From Nitrosospira briensis (GTDB lineage: Bacteria > Pseudomonadota > Gammaproteobacteria > Burkholderiales > Nitrosomonadaceae), in NCBI RefSeq assembly GCF_900115125.1, contig NZ_FOVJ01000007.1:1-64000 (forward strand): 64,000 nucleotides of DNA, in the 5' to 3' direction. The position numbers were made by a program, and so were the translations under genes. The notes under the pieces are model-generated. The model did not search any database, had not been told where the DNA came from, and worked only from the letters and a program-made list of their open reading frames with translations. Positions within the stretch are counted from its first letter, which is position 1, and each line of letters opens with the position of its first letter. Below are positions 24,275 through 33,674 of the stretch, piece after piece.

Positions 24275-24982
24275 ATGAGGTGCAACCGCTTCGCTTCAGG
24301 CGCATTCCTTTATTTCTGTTGTTTTTTACCGTCCCACGCGGCGGATTTCGACGCGTTGCGCAACAAGATGGTAGAGGAGGTACTCGCCACATCCGGTAGT
24401 TCTCCTCCTGGTCCTGAAGTCATGGCGGCGATGGGAAAAGTGGAGCGCCATCGCTTCGTCCCTGCCTTGCTTGCTCCAGTTGCCTATCGCAACCACCCTC
24501 TTCCCATCGGTCATGGCCAAACCATTTCACAGCCTCTTATCGTAGCGCGGATGACCGATCTGCTGAAAATCAAGGAAAGCGATAAGGTACTTGAGATCGG
24601 TACGGGCTCCGGCTATCAGGCCGCTGTCCTCGGGGAAATAGCGAAAGCCGTCTATAGCATCGAGATCATCGAACCGCTGGGAAAACTTGCGGAAGAGCGG
24701 CTGAAATCGCTCGGCTACGGCAACGTCAAAACAAAAGTGGGTGACGGCTATTATGGCTGGCCTGAAGCGGCGCCGTTCGATGCCATCATGGTAACAGCTG
24801 CCGCCAGCCATGTTCCGCCCCCTCTGCTCAAGCAGCTAAAGCCGGGCGGCCGGATGGTAATTCCACTCGGGGCCAGTTTCATGACTCAATATCTGATGCT
24901 GGTCGAGAAACGGCAGGACGGTTTGATAACGACCCGCCAAATTGTGCCGGTGAGTTTCGTTCCGCTTACTGGTGGACATTAG
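24275..24982 (+). CDS. pcm: protein-L-isoaspartate O-methyltransferase, exported form
   Basis: Repairs isoaspartyl residues in aged proteins using S-adenosylmethionine. The 235-residue protein contains PLPIGHGQTISQPLIVARMT (about 79-98), SAM motif I VLEIGTGSGYQAAVL (about 109-123) and the motif LKPGGRMVIPLG (about 190-201). From ATG 24275 it carries a hydrophobic leader ending SHAADF, so it is probably exported. SAM is not normally found outside the cytoplasm, so the leader is odd unless the protein is only membrane-tethered. It is followed after 12 bases by a membrane SAM-fold protein, suggesting an operon. Confidence 0.88.
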   Translation: MRCNRFASGAFLYFCCFLPSHAADFDALRNKMVEEVLATSGSSPPGPEVMAAMGKVERHRFVPALLAPVAYRNHPLPIGHGQTISQPLIVARMTDLLKIKESDKVLEIGTGSGYQAAVLGEIAKAVYSIEIIEPLGKLAEERLKSLGYGNVKTKVGDGYYGWPEAAPFDAIMVTAAASHVPPPLLKQLKPGGRMVIPLGASFMTQYLMLVEKRQDGLITTRQIVPVSFVPLTGGH

Positions 24983-24994
24983 CGGGCCACAGTC

Positions 24995-27406
24995 ATGACC
25001 ATTCCGCGTCCGCCCTTTATCGCCATCGGGCTGCTTTCCGCCTGTATGCTGGCATATGAAGTGCTGCTGACGCGTCTGCTCAGCATCATGCTCTGGCACC
25101 ATTTCGCCTACATGATTATCAGCGCAGCAATGCTGGGGTATGGGGCGAGCGGTACGGCTATTGCATTGCTGAAGGACAAAATTGCTCCGCATGTCGGGTT
25201 GGCCTATATCTGTGCTGTCGCCGCCATGGCTTTTCTGATGCCTGCCGCATTTCTGCTGGCCCAACAGGTTCCCTTCAATCCGCTCGAACTGCTGTGGGAT
25301 CAAACCCACCTGTCGAAGTTGCTCGCCATTTACCTGCTGATGATGTTGCCCTTCTTTTGCGCCGGGCTGGGCATCGGTCTCATCTTGTGGCACTTCGGCA
25401 AGGAGGCGGGGGCCATCTATGCTTCCGACATTCTGGGTGCGGGCGTGGGAAGCCTGGGCGTTATCGGCATGCTGTTTCTCGCCCCCCCCGATAAGGTGCT
25501 GGTGCTCCTTACTGCATTGGCCCTGCTGGCGGCCTCCATTGCCGTCATGGAATTGAGGATGCGGCCGAAATGGCTCGCGGCCGTTTTTTTTGCGCTGGGT
25601 TTGATCGTAGCCGTGGCGCTGCCCGCCAATTGGCTGGAGGCGCACCCCTCACCGTACAAGGATCTAAGCCAGGTACTGAACATAGCGGGGTCGCGGGTGA
25701 TAGCGGAACGGTACAGCCCGCTGGGCCACATCACCGTGGTGGAGAATACCCGTATTCCCTTCCGTCATGCGCCCGGGATGAGCCTCAACGCCCTGGACGA
25801 GCCTCCCCCCCAGCTGGCTGTGTTCGTGGATGGAAATGGACCTTCCGTATTGACACGGTTTGATGGCAGGCTTGCACCGCTGGCCTACCTTGACCAGCTT
25901 ACCTCGGCCCTGCCTTATCATTTGTTGACACAACCCAAGGTGCTGGTGCTGGGCGCGGGAGCAGGCAGCGACGTGCTGCAGGCGCTTTACCACGACGCAA
26001 TCCCGATTGACGCAGTGGAGCTTGATCGCAGCGTCATCGATCTGGTCCGGCAGCGCTTCCATGCCTTTGCCGGCGATCTTTACAGCCGGCCCCAAGTACA
26101 CGTGCATGAAGCCGAGGCGAGAGGTTTCGTTGGTGCGAGCCAGGACCAGTATGATCTTGTCCAGGTGGCGCTCATGGATTCGTTTGGCACCGCCTCCGCA
26201 GGGCTCTATGGCCTGAGCGAGAGCTATCTCTACACGGTAGAGGCGCTCCAGACCTACCTCAGCCGCCTCACCCCGGACGGAATGCTGGCAGTGACCCGGT
26301 GGTTGACCCTGCCGCCGCGCGATGCATTGAAACTGTTTGCCACGGCGGTGCTTGCGTTGGAGCGGAACGGTGTCTCCAACCCCGCTGCTCGGCTAATCAT
26401 GGTGCGAGGCTGGAAAACGGTCACGCTGCTGGTGAAAAACAGCGATTTTACATTGCAGGAAATCGAGGCAATCAAGGAGTTCGGCCGCGCGCGTTCTTTT
26501 GATGTGGCTTATTATCCCGGGATGTCTCCCGAGGAGGCGAACCGCTATAACATGCTGGAGCATCCGTATTTCTTCGAAGGAGCGGTTGCACTGCTGGGTC
26601 CGCAGCGGCAGGTCTTCATAGACCGGTACAAATTCCACATCGAGCCTGCGACCGACGACCGGCCCTATTTTTTCCGTTTCTTCAAGTGGGAGGCGGCCCC
26701 GGAATTACTCGCCCTGCGCGAGCACGGAGGCATGCCGCTCCTCGATTGGAGCTACCCCCTGCTGGTCGCAACGCTCGTCCAGGCATTTATTGCCAGCGTT
26801 CTTCTGATCCTGGCTCCGTTGGCTGCGTCGCGCGCCCGGCAGGCGCTACCCAGCGCGCCAGTAGCCCTGTACTTTCTTGCTATCGGTCTGGCTTTCATGT
26901 TCATGGAAATCGCCTTCATTCAGAAATTCATACTGTTTCTCGCACACCCCCTCTATGCGGTGGCGGTAGTGCTGTGCGCATTTCTGATATTCGCCGCGGC
27001 AGGAAGCTGGCTTGCGGGACGATTACAAAAAAGGTCGATGGAAAGCAGGCATCTAACCTTTGCGGTAATGGCGATAGCCGCGTTATCGCTACTTTATCTC
27101 GTCGTCCTGCCGGGCTTGTTCCAGACGCTAACCCATTTGCCCGACCCGGCAAAAATAGCTATCTCGATAGCACTGATCGCGCCTCTGGCAATATGCATGG
27201 GGATGCCTTTTCCGACCGGAACAATGCGGCTGGCATCAACAGCCCGGGAATCCATTCCCTGGGCGTGGGCAATCAACGGCTTTGCCTCGGTAGTGGGTGC
27301 GGTACTCGCCAGCTTGATGGCCATTCACCTGGGCTTTGCCGCAGTGATTCTGCTGGCGGTTCTGATCTACGGTTTGGCTGCCGGGGCATTGAGGAGATTT
27401 GCTTAG
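24995..27406 (+). CDS. polytopic membrane protein with spermidine-synthase-like domain
   Basis: An 803-residue protein in three parts: about six N-terminal membrane segments (1-215), a soluble Rossmann methyltransferase/aminopropyltransferase-like domain (about 300-560) with VLVLGAGAGSDVLQALYHDA (about 313-332) and AVELDRSVIDLVRQ, and about six further membrane helices (600-800). This architecture belongs to the large SpeE-like membrane family, whose substrate is unknown; true spermidine synthases are soluble and near 290 residues. The block DQYDLVQVALMDSFGTASAG replaces the catalytic-Asp region of polyamine synthases. It sits directly behind pcm, so both depend on the SAM pool. Confidence 0.8.
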   Translation: MTIPRPPFIAIGLLSACMLAYEVLLTRLLSIMLWHHFAYMIISAAMLGYGASGTAIALLKDKIAPHVGLAYICAVAAMAFLMPAAFLLAQQVPFNPLELLWDQTHLSKLLAIYLLMMLPFFCAGLGIGLILWHFGKEAGAIYASDILGAGVGSLGVIGMLFLAPPDKVLVLLTALALLAASIAVMELRMRPKWLAAVFFALGLIVAVALPANWLEAHPSPYKDLSQVLNIAGSRVIAERYSPLGHITVVENTRIPFRHAPGMSLNALDEPPPQLAVFVDGNGPSVLTRFDGRLAPLAYLDQLTSALPYHLLTQPKVLVLGAGAGSDVLQALYHDAIPIDAVELDRSVIDLVRQRFHAFAGDLYSRPQVHVHEAEARGFVGASQDQYDLVQVALMDSFGTASAGLYGLSESYLYTVEALQTYLSRLTPDGMLAVTRWLTLPPRDALKLFATAVLALERNGVSNPAARLIMVRGWKTVTLLVKNSDFTLQEIEAIKEFGRARSFDVAYYPGMSPEEANRYNMLEHPYFFEGAVALLGPQRQVFIDRYKFHIEPATDDRPYFFRFFKWEAAPELLALREHGGMPLLDWSYPLLVATLVQAFIASVLLILAPLAASRARQALPSAPVALYFLAIGLAFMFMEIAFIQKFILFLAHPLYAVAVVLCAFLIFAAAGSWLAGRLQKRSMESRHLTFAVMAIAALSLLYLVVLPGLFQTLTHLPDPAKIAISIALIAPLAICMGMPFPTGTMRLASTARESIPWAWAINGFASVVGAVLASLMAIHLGFAAVILLAVLIYGLAAGALRRFA

Positions 27407-27425
27407 CAGGACTTTGTCATGTGCC

Positions 27426-28523
27426 TCAGCCGAATGGCTGTGCACCCCCGTATTGTATAAGCAGTTTTCTCACCGGTGAGGGGATAGCCACCTTCAGCGC
27501 CTCATCAGGTGTTATCCATCTACTTTCAACCCTTTCCTGCCCTTTTCCCCCAGTAACGCAGGAAGATGAAGCAACTTGCAGTGGCTGCGGGTGAATGCGT
27601 AGCCGGAAGTGAGTAAAGGTATGGTCGAACGGCTGCATCTGCGCCAGCGGCTGCACGTTCATTCCAAAGCGCTGAGTACAATAATCTGTTGAAATGGCGC
27701 TCACCGGCATTTCAGGCAGGCACCACAGACTGCCCCAAACGCCGCTTGCCGGGCGTTTTTCCAGAAGAATCATGCCTTGCCTCATCAGTAGCAACAGGAC
27801 GGTCTCCTTTTCCGGCAGAAGCTTTCGAGGCCGGGGAACAGGCAGCTTGCCCGTCCGGTTTTCCCGCAACGCGATGCAATCGGCTTGCAGCGGGCATATC
27901 GGACATTTGGGTTTGCCGCGAGTGCAGACGGTTGCGCCAAGATCCATCAATGCCTGAGTATACGCTTCGATCCCCCCGTCGATTTGGTTCTCGCCCGTCC
28001 CGGACGGGGGCGGCAGGAGTTCTTCGGCCTTTCGCCATAGCAGCGTTTCGTTCCGTTTCTCTCCGGGATAACCGTCAATTCCAAAACAGCGGGCAAAAAC
28101 ACGTTTGACGTTGCCATCCAGTATCGCGCGCCGCTCCCCATAAGCGAACACGGCGATTGCGGCAGCGGTTGAGCGTCCTATGCCGGGAAGCTGGCGGATT
28201 ATTTCCTCATTCCCCGGAAAGCGGCCTTGATGGTCTCCAACAATCACGCGCGCTGCCCGGTGCAGATTTCTTCCACGCGAGTAGTAACCCAAACCGCTCC
28301 ATTGGGCCAACACATCATCAAGCGGTGCCAAGGCAAGGGTTGTGACGTCCGGAAAACGCTGCAGAAATCTCTGGTAGTAGGGAATAACCGTGCCTACCTG
28401 CGTCTGCTGCAACATGATTTCGGAAAGCCAGATCGCATAGGGGTCGCGCGTATTCTGCCAAGGCAGATCGTGCCGGCCATGCTGTTTTTGCCAGCTGATC
28501 AGCTTTGCGGAAAAAGAGTTCAA
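27426..28523 (-). CDS. mutY: A/G-specific adenine DNA glycosylase
   Basis: Removes adenine mispaired with 8-oxoguanine. The helix-hairpin-helix core has SEIMLQQTQVGTVIPYYQRF (catalytic Glu in SEIMLQQT), LPGIGRSTAAAI with the essential Asp in ILDGNVKR, and a 4Fe-4S cluster Cys set CTRGKPKCPICPLQADC. A C-terminal Nudix-like domain (about 245-365) reads 8-oxoG. The open frame extends upstream through the tRNA-Gly gene, so the true start must be later. I chose TTG 28523, 9 bases after GGAG, giving 365 residues (E. coli has 350). It lies just downstream of tRNA-Gly on the same strand and may be co-transcribed. Confidence 0.92.
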   Translation of the reverse strand: MNSFSAKLISWQKQHGRHDLPWQNTRDPYAIWLSEIMLQQTQVGTVIPYYQRFLQRFPDVTTLALAPLDDVLAQWSGLGYYSRGRNLHRAARVIVGDHQGRFPGNEEIIRQLPGIGRSTAAAIAVFAYGERRAILDGNVKRVFARCFGIDGYPGEKRNETLLWRKAEELLPPPSGTGENQIDGGIEAYTQALMDLGATVCTRGKPKCPICPLQADCIALRENRTGKLPVPRPRKLLPEKETVLLLLMRQGMILLEKRPASGVWGSLWCLPEMPVSAISTDYCTQRFGMNVQPLAQMQPFDHTFTHFRLRIHPQPLQVASSSCVTGGKGQERVESRWITPDEALKVAIPSPVRKLLIQYGGAQPFG

Positions 28524-28595
28524 ATTCGGATCTCCACGACCAGGCTGATAGTCAGCTGCAGTTTCAAGCTGACTATATTTTATAGGCGGGGAAAT

Positions 28596-28669
28596 TGGAG
28601 CGGGTGAAGGGAATCGAACCCTCGTCGTAAGCTTGGGAAGCTTCTGCTCTGCCATTGAGCTACACCCGC
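28596..28669 (-). tRNA. tRNA-Gly (anticodon CCC)
   Basis: On the minus strand GCGGGTGTAGCTCAATGGCA starts the acceptor and D arm. The anticodon loop is TTCCCAA, giving CCC, which reads GGG. The T arm carries GGTTCGATTCC and the 3' CCA is encoded. The sequence closely parallels the E. coli glyU type. Confidence 0.93.
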
Positions 28670-29048
28670 CGAGTAGACGGATTATACGATGGAAACTGTC
28701 TTATAAACGCTGCCCGATGCGAACGCATATAACTGTTGTCAGCGTTCGCGATTTTATTTTTTCAAGTTCTTGCGGTTGCGCTGCGGCCATAATAATAAAT
28801 GGAGCGGTGTGCAACGTTGTGCAGATGCTCCTACGCTCCGTTTACAATGCATGCTATAAGCTCATGATACGCAGAAACGGTGCTGACCTATGCGCCACCA
28901 AAATAAAGACCGGGAATCATGGCGGAAAATGCGCGTACCTCCCTTGTCGACTATGGAATTGCCGCGCCGTATAATCAGCTGTTAAAGCAAGTTCCCGCTA
29001 AGTTAAATTACGTATATCCGCACTGTATCCGCAGGAGGCGGTTTTAAA
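28670..29048. other. intergenic region before thiS with a candidate -10 box
   Basis: No gene is supported in these 379 bases. TATAAT at 28970-28975 is a good -10 candidate for thiS, 74 bases before its ATG, but no well-spaced -35 was found. No TPP riboswitch (THI element) was recognised. Confidence 0.45.
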
Positions 29049-29294
29049 ATGATACAACTCATTGTCAATGGTCAGCCACAGTTCATTCCCGTCGTCCATC
29101 GAACGGAATCAATTACGCGGAATCCGGATGACGCCACCCTGAACATCGCGCAATTGCTGGAGCATATGGGCTTGCAGGGAAAGCGTATCGCGGTTGAGCG
29201 TAATGGCGAAATCGTCCCCCGCAGCAAGTTCGATCAACCGATTCTCACGGATGGCGACCGTCTCGAAATCGTCGTCGCCGTAGGCGGGGGTTAA
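29049..29294 (+). CDS. thiS: sulfur carrier protein ThiS
   Basis: Small beta-grasp protein that carries sulfur as a C-terminal thiocarboxylate for thiamine thiazole synthesis. Its 81 residues end in VAVGGG, the required Gly-Gly tail, after [10 protein letters not shown]. About 16 extra residues ([19 protein letters not shown]) lie between the first strand and the helix, making it longer than the 66-residue E. coli protein. AGGAGG is present 10 bases before ATG. It is followed after 2 bases by thiG. Confidence 0.92.
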   Translation: MIQLIVNGQPQFIPVVHRTESITRNPDDATLNIAQLLEHMGLQGKRIAVERNGEIVPRSKFDQPILTDGDRLEIVVAVGGG

Positions 29295-29296
29295 AG

Positions 29297-30127
29297 ATGG
29301 CCGATAAGCTCATGGACAATCTTGTTATCGCCGGCACAGCTTATTCTTCACGGCTTCTGGTCGGTACGGGCAAATACAAGGATTTTGACGAGACCCGCGC
29401 GGCGGTTGATGCCAGCGGCGCGGAAATCATCACGGTCGCTATCCGAAGAACCAACCTTGGACAGAACCCCGAAGAGCCAAACCTGCTGGACGTGCTGCCA
29501 CCGTCGCAATATACCTTGTTACCCAACACAGCGGGGTGCTACACACTGGAGGATGCGGTGCGCACCTTGCGTCTGGCGCGTGAACTGCTGGATGGCCACA
29601 CCCTGGTGAAGCTGGAAGTCCTGGGCGATCCCAAGACGCTCTACCCTAACATGGTGGAAACCCTCAAGGCTGCGGAAATCCTGATCAGGGAAGGTTTCCA
29701 GGTGATGGTTTATACCTCTGATGATCCTATTGCCGCCAGGCAACTGGAAGAAATGGGTTGTGTGGCCGTGATGCCTCTGGCTTCCTTGATCGGTTCGGGC
29801 ATGGGCATCCTGAATCCGTGGAATTTACAGATCATTATCGAGAACGCGACTGTTCCGGTAATCGTGGATGCAGGTGTCGGCACAGCTTCGGATGCGGCTA
29901 TCGCCATGGAGCTGGGTTGCGACGGCGTGCTGATGAATACTGCGATTGCCGCGGCGCAAAATCCGGTATTGATGGCTTCCGCCATGAAAAAGGCGGTTGA
30001 GGCGGGCCGCGAAGCCTACCTCGCAGGACGCATGCCCAAAAAATTATATAGCGCGAGCCCCAGTTCGCCAGTCGATGGGACTATTGGCGGCAGTCAAAGA
30101 CCTAGAGACAGGGGCAAGGCCGCGTAA
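29297..30127 (+). CDS. thiG: thiazole synthase ThiG
   Basis: TIM-barrel enzyme that forms the thiazole phosphate of thiamine from deoxyxylulose 5-phosphate, dehydroglycine and ThiS thiocarboxylate. The 276 residues show [11 protein letters not shown] (about 20-30), TVAIRRTN (about 48), LPNTAGC (about 76), the Schiff-base Lys in VKLEVLGD (about 106), GSGMGILNP and [21 protein letters not shown]. The last 20 residues ([11 protein letters not shown]) extend past the usual end. It follows ThiS, so the pair is one unit; the other thi genes are elsewhere. Confidence 0.95.
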   Translation: MADKLMDNLVIAGTAYSSRLLVGTGKYKDFDETRAAVDASGAEIITVAIRRTNLGQNPEEPNLLDVLPPSQYTLLPNTAGCYTLEDAVRTLRLARELLDGHTLVKLEVLGDPKTLYPNMVETLKAAEILIREGFQVMVYTSDDPIAARQLEEMGCVAVMPLASLIGSGMGILNPWNLQIIIENATVPVIVDAGVGTASDAAIAMELGCDGVLMNTAIAAAQNPVLMASAMKKAVEAGREAYLAGRMPKKLYSASPSSPVDGTIGGSQRPRDRGKAA

Positions 30128-30171
30128 TTTCTTCACCCTCCGGCCCCTCTCTCCTTCCCGGTACTTGATAA

Positions 30172-30855
30172 ATGGCAGAGCACCGCCCCATCCGCAGCTT
30201 TGTCCTTCGTCAGGGACGAGTTTCGAATGCTCAGCGCCGCGCCCATGAAATGCTCATGCCGGAATACGGCATTCCATTTACCGGAACGTCCTCGGAAAAC
30301 CTGTTTGATCTTGATCATATCTTTGATAGACACGCGCCCAGATTTCTTGAAATAGGCTTTGGGATGGGCGAAACGACTGCGGCCATCGCAAAGATGCACC
30401 CTCAGAATGATTACCTCGCCGTCGAAGTTCACACCCCGGGGGTAGGCAGCCTGCTCAAGCAAATCGAAGAACTCGGATTGACAAACGTACGTGTTATCCA
30501 GCATGACGTTGTGGAGGTACTGCAATACGCGCTCCCGCCCGAATGCCTGGACGGGGTGCATATCTTTTTCCCCGACCCCTGGCCTAAAGCGCGCCATCAC
30601 AAGCGCCGGCTGATGCAAGCGGATTTCATTTCGCTGCTGTGCCGGCACCTGAAGCGCGGCGGCTACATCCACGCCGCGACCGACTGGGAAGATTACGCCT
30701 GCCAAATACTGGACGTATTGAGCAGGGAACCGCAGCTAAGCAACACGGCTATCGATTATGCGCCGCGTCCGGAATACCGTCCTTTGACAAAATTCGAGCA
30801 GCGCGGTTTAAGGCTGGGACACGGCGTATGGGATTTGATATTCCGGAAAAAATAG
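30172..30855 (+). CDS. trmB: tRNA (guanine-N7)-methyltransferase
   Basis: Methylates G46 in the variable loop of tRNAs with SAM. The 227-residue protein has [14 protein letters not shown], motif [17 protein letters not shown] (about 58-73), [13 protein letters not shown] and the family signature [16 protein letters not shown] (about 131-146), ending GHGVWDLIF. It lies 44 bases after thiG and converges with hemW. Confidence 0.95.
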   Translation: MAEHRPIRSFVLRQGRVSNAQRRAHEMLMPEYGIPFTGTSSENLFDLDHIFDRHAPRFLEIGFGMGETTAAIAKMHPQNDYLAVEVHTPGVGSLLKQIEELGLTNVRVIQHDVVEVLQYALPPECLDGVHIFFPDPWPKARHHKRRLMQADFISLLCRHLKRGGYIHAATDWEDYACQILDVLSREPQLSNTAIDYAPRPEYRPLTKFEQRGLRLGHGVWDLIFRKK

Positions 30856-30875
30856 AGCGGGCTTCCGAACCACTC

Positions 30876-32105
30876 CTATGCCTTGCCTTTCTCCGGAAGA
30901 AAGATCTGCAACAGATCGTTCAGGAACCGCCTGCCAGTCAGGGTAGGCACGATGCGATGATGATCACGCGTTATCAGTTGCCGCTGCTCCGCCTCGTCAA
31001 GCTGGCGCTGGATACTGTTGATGGGCAGGCCGGTACGCTCCACGAACATTTCCGTGGCAAAGCCTTCCGTCAACCGCAGTGCATTCATCATGAATTCAAA
31101 GCCCCGGTCTCTGCGCCCGACTTCATGCTGCTCCAGGATAAACAGGCCGGACTCCGGTGTGCCCGGTACGGCTTTTGCAAGATATTCCCTGGGCTGCTTG
31201 TAACGCATCTGGCGCACTATCTTGTCGGCAAAGCTTATCTTGCTATGCGCTCCGGCGCCGATTCCAAGATAATCGCCGTATAGCCAGTAATTCACGTTGT
31301 GGCGGCACTCTCTTCCCGGCTGCGCGAATGCGGAAGTTTCGTAATTCGCGTAACCCCTCAGCGCAAGAGTTTGCTCAATCGTCGCCTGCATTTCCGCCGC
31401 CAGGTCATCGTCTGGTAACGGTGGCGGATAGCGGTGAAACAGCGTGTTGGGTTCCAGCGTCAGGTGATAAGCGGAAATATGCGAAACATCGCAAGCAATT
31501 GCGGTTTCAATATCGCTCCGTGCCTCCTCCAGCGTTTGTTCTGGCAGACCATACATCAGATCGAGATTCACATTGTCAAAATTTTTCCGCGCGATCTCTA
31601 TCGCCCGGCGTGCATCGCTATCGTCATGTATTCGACCCAGCGATTTGAGATGCCTTGGATTGAAGCTCTGGATGCCGATGGATAGGCGATTAATCCCGGC
31701 AGCACGGAAATCCGCGAATTTTTGTACCTCGAACGTTCCGGGATTGGCTTCCAGCGTTATCTCGGCAAAAAGCTCCAATGGCAGCAAGGCCCTGACGGCT
31801 GCAAGGATGGCATCGATGGATTGCGCGCTGAACAGGCTGGGCGTGCCCCCGCCGAAAAAAACGCTCACCACTTTGCGCCCCCATACCTGGGGCAATGCGG
31901 CCTCAAGATCACGAATAAGCGCGGCCACATATTCAGCTTCCCGCATGCCGCCGCTCTGATCACGCACCTCATGTGAGTTGAAGTCGCAATAGGGGCATTT
32001 TTTCATGCACCAGGGGATATGAATATAGAGGCTCAGCGGAGGCAGCGACGTCAGCCTCGGCGCTTGGGAGCCCAATATGGATGCAGGAGAAATGATTGTT
32101 GTCAT
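30876..32105 (-). CDS. hemW: radical-SAM haem chaperone HemW
   Basis: Often annotated as oxygen-independent coproporphyrinogen oxidase, but HemW proteins bind haem and aid its transfer. The 409 residues include the radical-SAM cluster motif CMKKCPYCDF (about 33-42), FFGGGTPSLF (about 83), LEANPGTFE (about 118), RLSIGIQSFN, and the C-terminal HemW domain. True HemN has a second Cys downstream of the CxxxCxxC; the plain CxxxCxxC pattern favours HemW. It is last in the rph-rdgB-hemW run, 93 bases after rdgB. An aerobic hemF lies at 60.3 kb. Confidence 0.9.
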   Translation of the reverse strand: MTTIISPASILGSQAPRLTSLPPLSLYIHIPWCMKKCPYCDFNSHEVRDQSGGMREAEYVAALIRDLEAALPQVWGRKVVSVFFGGGTPSLFSAQSIDAILAAVRALLPLELFAEITLEANPGTFEVQKFADFRAAGINRLSIGIQSFNPRHLKSLGRIHDDSDARRAIEIARKNFDNVNLDLMYGLPEQTLEEARSDIETAIACDVSHISAYHLTLEPNTLFHRYPPPLPDDDLAAEMQATIEQTLALRGYANYETSAFAQPGRECRHNVNYWLYGDYLGIGAGAHSKISFADKIVRQMRYKQPREYLAKAVPGTPESGLFILEQHEVGRRDRGFEFMMNALRLTEGFATEMFVERTGLPINSIQRQLDEAEQRQLITRDHHRIVPTLTGRRFLNDLLQIFLPEKGKA

Positions 32106-32198
32106 GGTTGTTGGAGAGACAACAACAGGCGAACGAAGTTACCGCTTCAATTTACGAGCGGGATCTATCCTTTATTCGGGCGACAGGCGGGAGTTGGG

Positions 32199-32792
32199 TC
32201 AAAACCATTTCTCTCCAAGCTGTTCGAAAAGTTGCGCCAGTGCCTTCCCCCGATGGCTGATACGATTTTTTTGCTCTATCGGGAGTTCCGCCGCGGTTTT
32301 TCCGAGACTTGGGATAAAAAAGTAGGGATCGTAGCCAAACCCGCCTTCGCCGCTCGGCTTCAGGCCGATTTCGCCGTACCAGCTTCCCGTGGCGATAATG
32401 GGTTCCGGATCGTCTGCAAGGCGCAGGAGTACGATTACGCAGTAATAATGAGCTTTGCGGTCGCTCTGGTTTCTCAATGCCTCGATCAGCTTCAGATTAT
32501 TTTTCTCGTCCGATCTGGGCTCGCCCGCGTAACGGGCGGATAGGGTGCCGGGCTTCCCCTTCAGGGCATCAACACAAATGCCGGAATCATCCGCGAGAGA
32601 AGGCAGGCCCGTACATGCTGCGGCATGACGCGCTTTGGCAAGGGCGTTTTCAACGAATGTGCAATGAGGCTCGTCAGCCTCGGAAACATTGAATGCGGAT
32701 TGAGGCAGCACCTGGATTTCCAGCGGCTCCAACAGATGACCTATCTCCCGAAGCTTGCCGGAACTGTTGCTGGCAATGACAATTTTTTGCAT
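32199..32792 (-). CDS. rdgB: XTP/dITP pyrophosphatase
   Basis: House-cleaning enzyme that hydrolyses deaminated purine triphosphates to monophosphates. The 197-residue HAM1-family protein opens with IVIASNSSGKLREI (about 4-17) and has FVENALAKARHAA, SLADDSGICVDALKG (about 65-79, catalytic Asp pair), GFGYDPYFFIP and SHRGKAL. AGGA precedes ATG. It is 9 bases after rph, so translation is likely coupled. Confidence 0.95.
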   Translation of the reverse strand: MQKIVIASNSSGKLREIGHLLEPLEIQVLPQSAFNVSEADEPHCTFVENALAKARHAAACTGLPSLADDSGICVDALKGKPGTLSARYAGEPRSDEKNNLKLIEALRNQSDRKAHYYCVIVLLRLADDPEPIIATGSWYGEIGLKPSGEGGFGYDPYFFIPSLGKTAAELPIEQKNRISHRGKALAQLFEQLGEKWF

Positions 32793-32801
32793 GTCAGAGT
32801 C

Positions 32802-33518
32802 CTATCCAGCCAGCGCCATTTTCTGAATCCGGATCAATTCCCGTATTCCGCTCTGCGCCAGATCCACCATGGCGCCCAGATCCTCCCGGCTGAACGGAAC
32901 GCCTTCCGCGGTCCCTTGCATTTCCACCAGGCCGAAATCGCTTGTCATAACAACATTCATATCGGTATCGCAGCGGGAGTCTTCCAGGTAATCGAGATCC
33001 AGCACCGGCACACCCTCGTATATGCCCACTGATACCGCGGCCACATACGCAAGTATTGGTGTCGTTTCTATCTGTTGCTGGCGCAGCAGTTTCTCTACCG
33101 CATCGTGCAGCGCCACAAAAGCGCCGGTAATGCTGGCGGTTCGGGTGCCGCCGTCGGCCTGTATCACATCGCAATCGATCTGGATGGTGCGCTCGCCCAG
33201 TTTTGTCAGGTCCATTACTGAACGCAATGCGCGCCCGATCAACCGCTGAATTTCCATGGTGCGCCCGGATTGCTTGCCCTTGGCTGCTTCACGCTGCATC
33301 CGCTCATTGGTGGAGCGCGGCAGCATGCCATATTCCGCCGTAAGCCAACCCTGCCCTTTACCCCGCAGAAACGGGGGGACCTTCTCGTCCAGACTGGCAG
33401 TACACAATATCCGCGTATCACCACACTCGATCAACACAGCGCCTTCCGCGTGCTTGGTGTAATGCCGCGTGATTTGAACGGGACGGAGTTGATCAGGAGT
33501 ACGTTTGCTGGGGCGCAT
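32802..33518 (-). CDS. rph: ribonuclease PH
   Basis: Phosphorolytic 3'-5' exoribonuclease that trims tRNA 3' ends. The 238 residues have [12 protein letters not shown] (about 2-13), [21 protein letters not shown] (about 53-73), the phosphate-site [30 protein letters not shown] (about 113-132) and DLDYLEDS. It is the first gene of rph-rdgB-hemW and divergent from yicC, an arrangement common in betaproteobacteria. Confidence 0.96.
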   Translation of the reverse strand: MRPSKRTPDQLRPVQITRHYTKHAEGAVLIECGDTRILCTASLDEKVPPFLRGKGQGWLTAEYGMLPRSTNERMQREAAKGKQSGRTMEIQRLIGRALRSVMDLTKLGERTIQIDCDVIQADGGTRTASITGAFVALHDAVEKLLRQQQIETTPILAYVAAVSVGIYEGVPVLDLDYLEDSRCDTDMNVVMTSDFGLVEMQGTAEGVPFSREDLGAMVDLAQSGIRELIRIQKMALAG

Positions 33519-33674
33519 GATGATAGTTCCCTTGAAGGTGGTCGACTAATGTTCCCTGTGCCAATTGTTACCAGGCAACGGATTGGCAAGGGTATGAGTC
33601 GCTGCGCCTTTATTCACGACGACGATATGCGATAATTTGCGGCACTCGTATTTTAACGTATTAAGGACCTGTCA

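Noticed and set aside
27426-28655. mutY starting upstream of 28523
   Set aside because: The extra codons are the tRNA-Gly gene read through; a start inside a tRNA is implausible.
28670-29048. TPP riboswitch before thiS
   Set aside because: No THI-element consensus (CTGAGA ... ACCTGAT) could be found.
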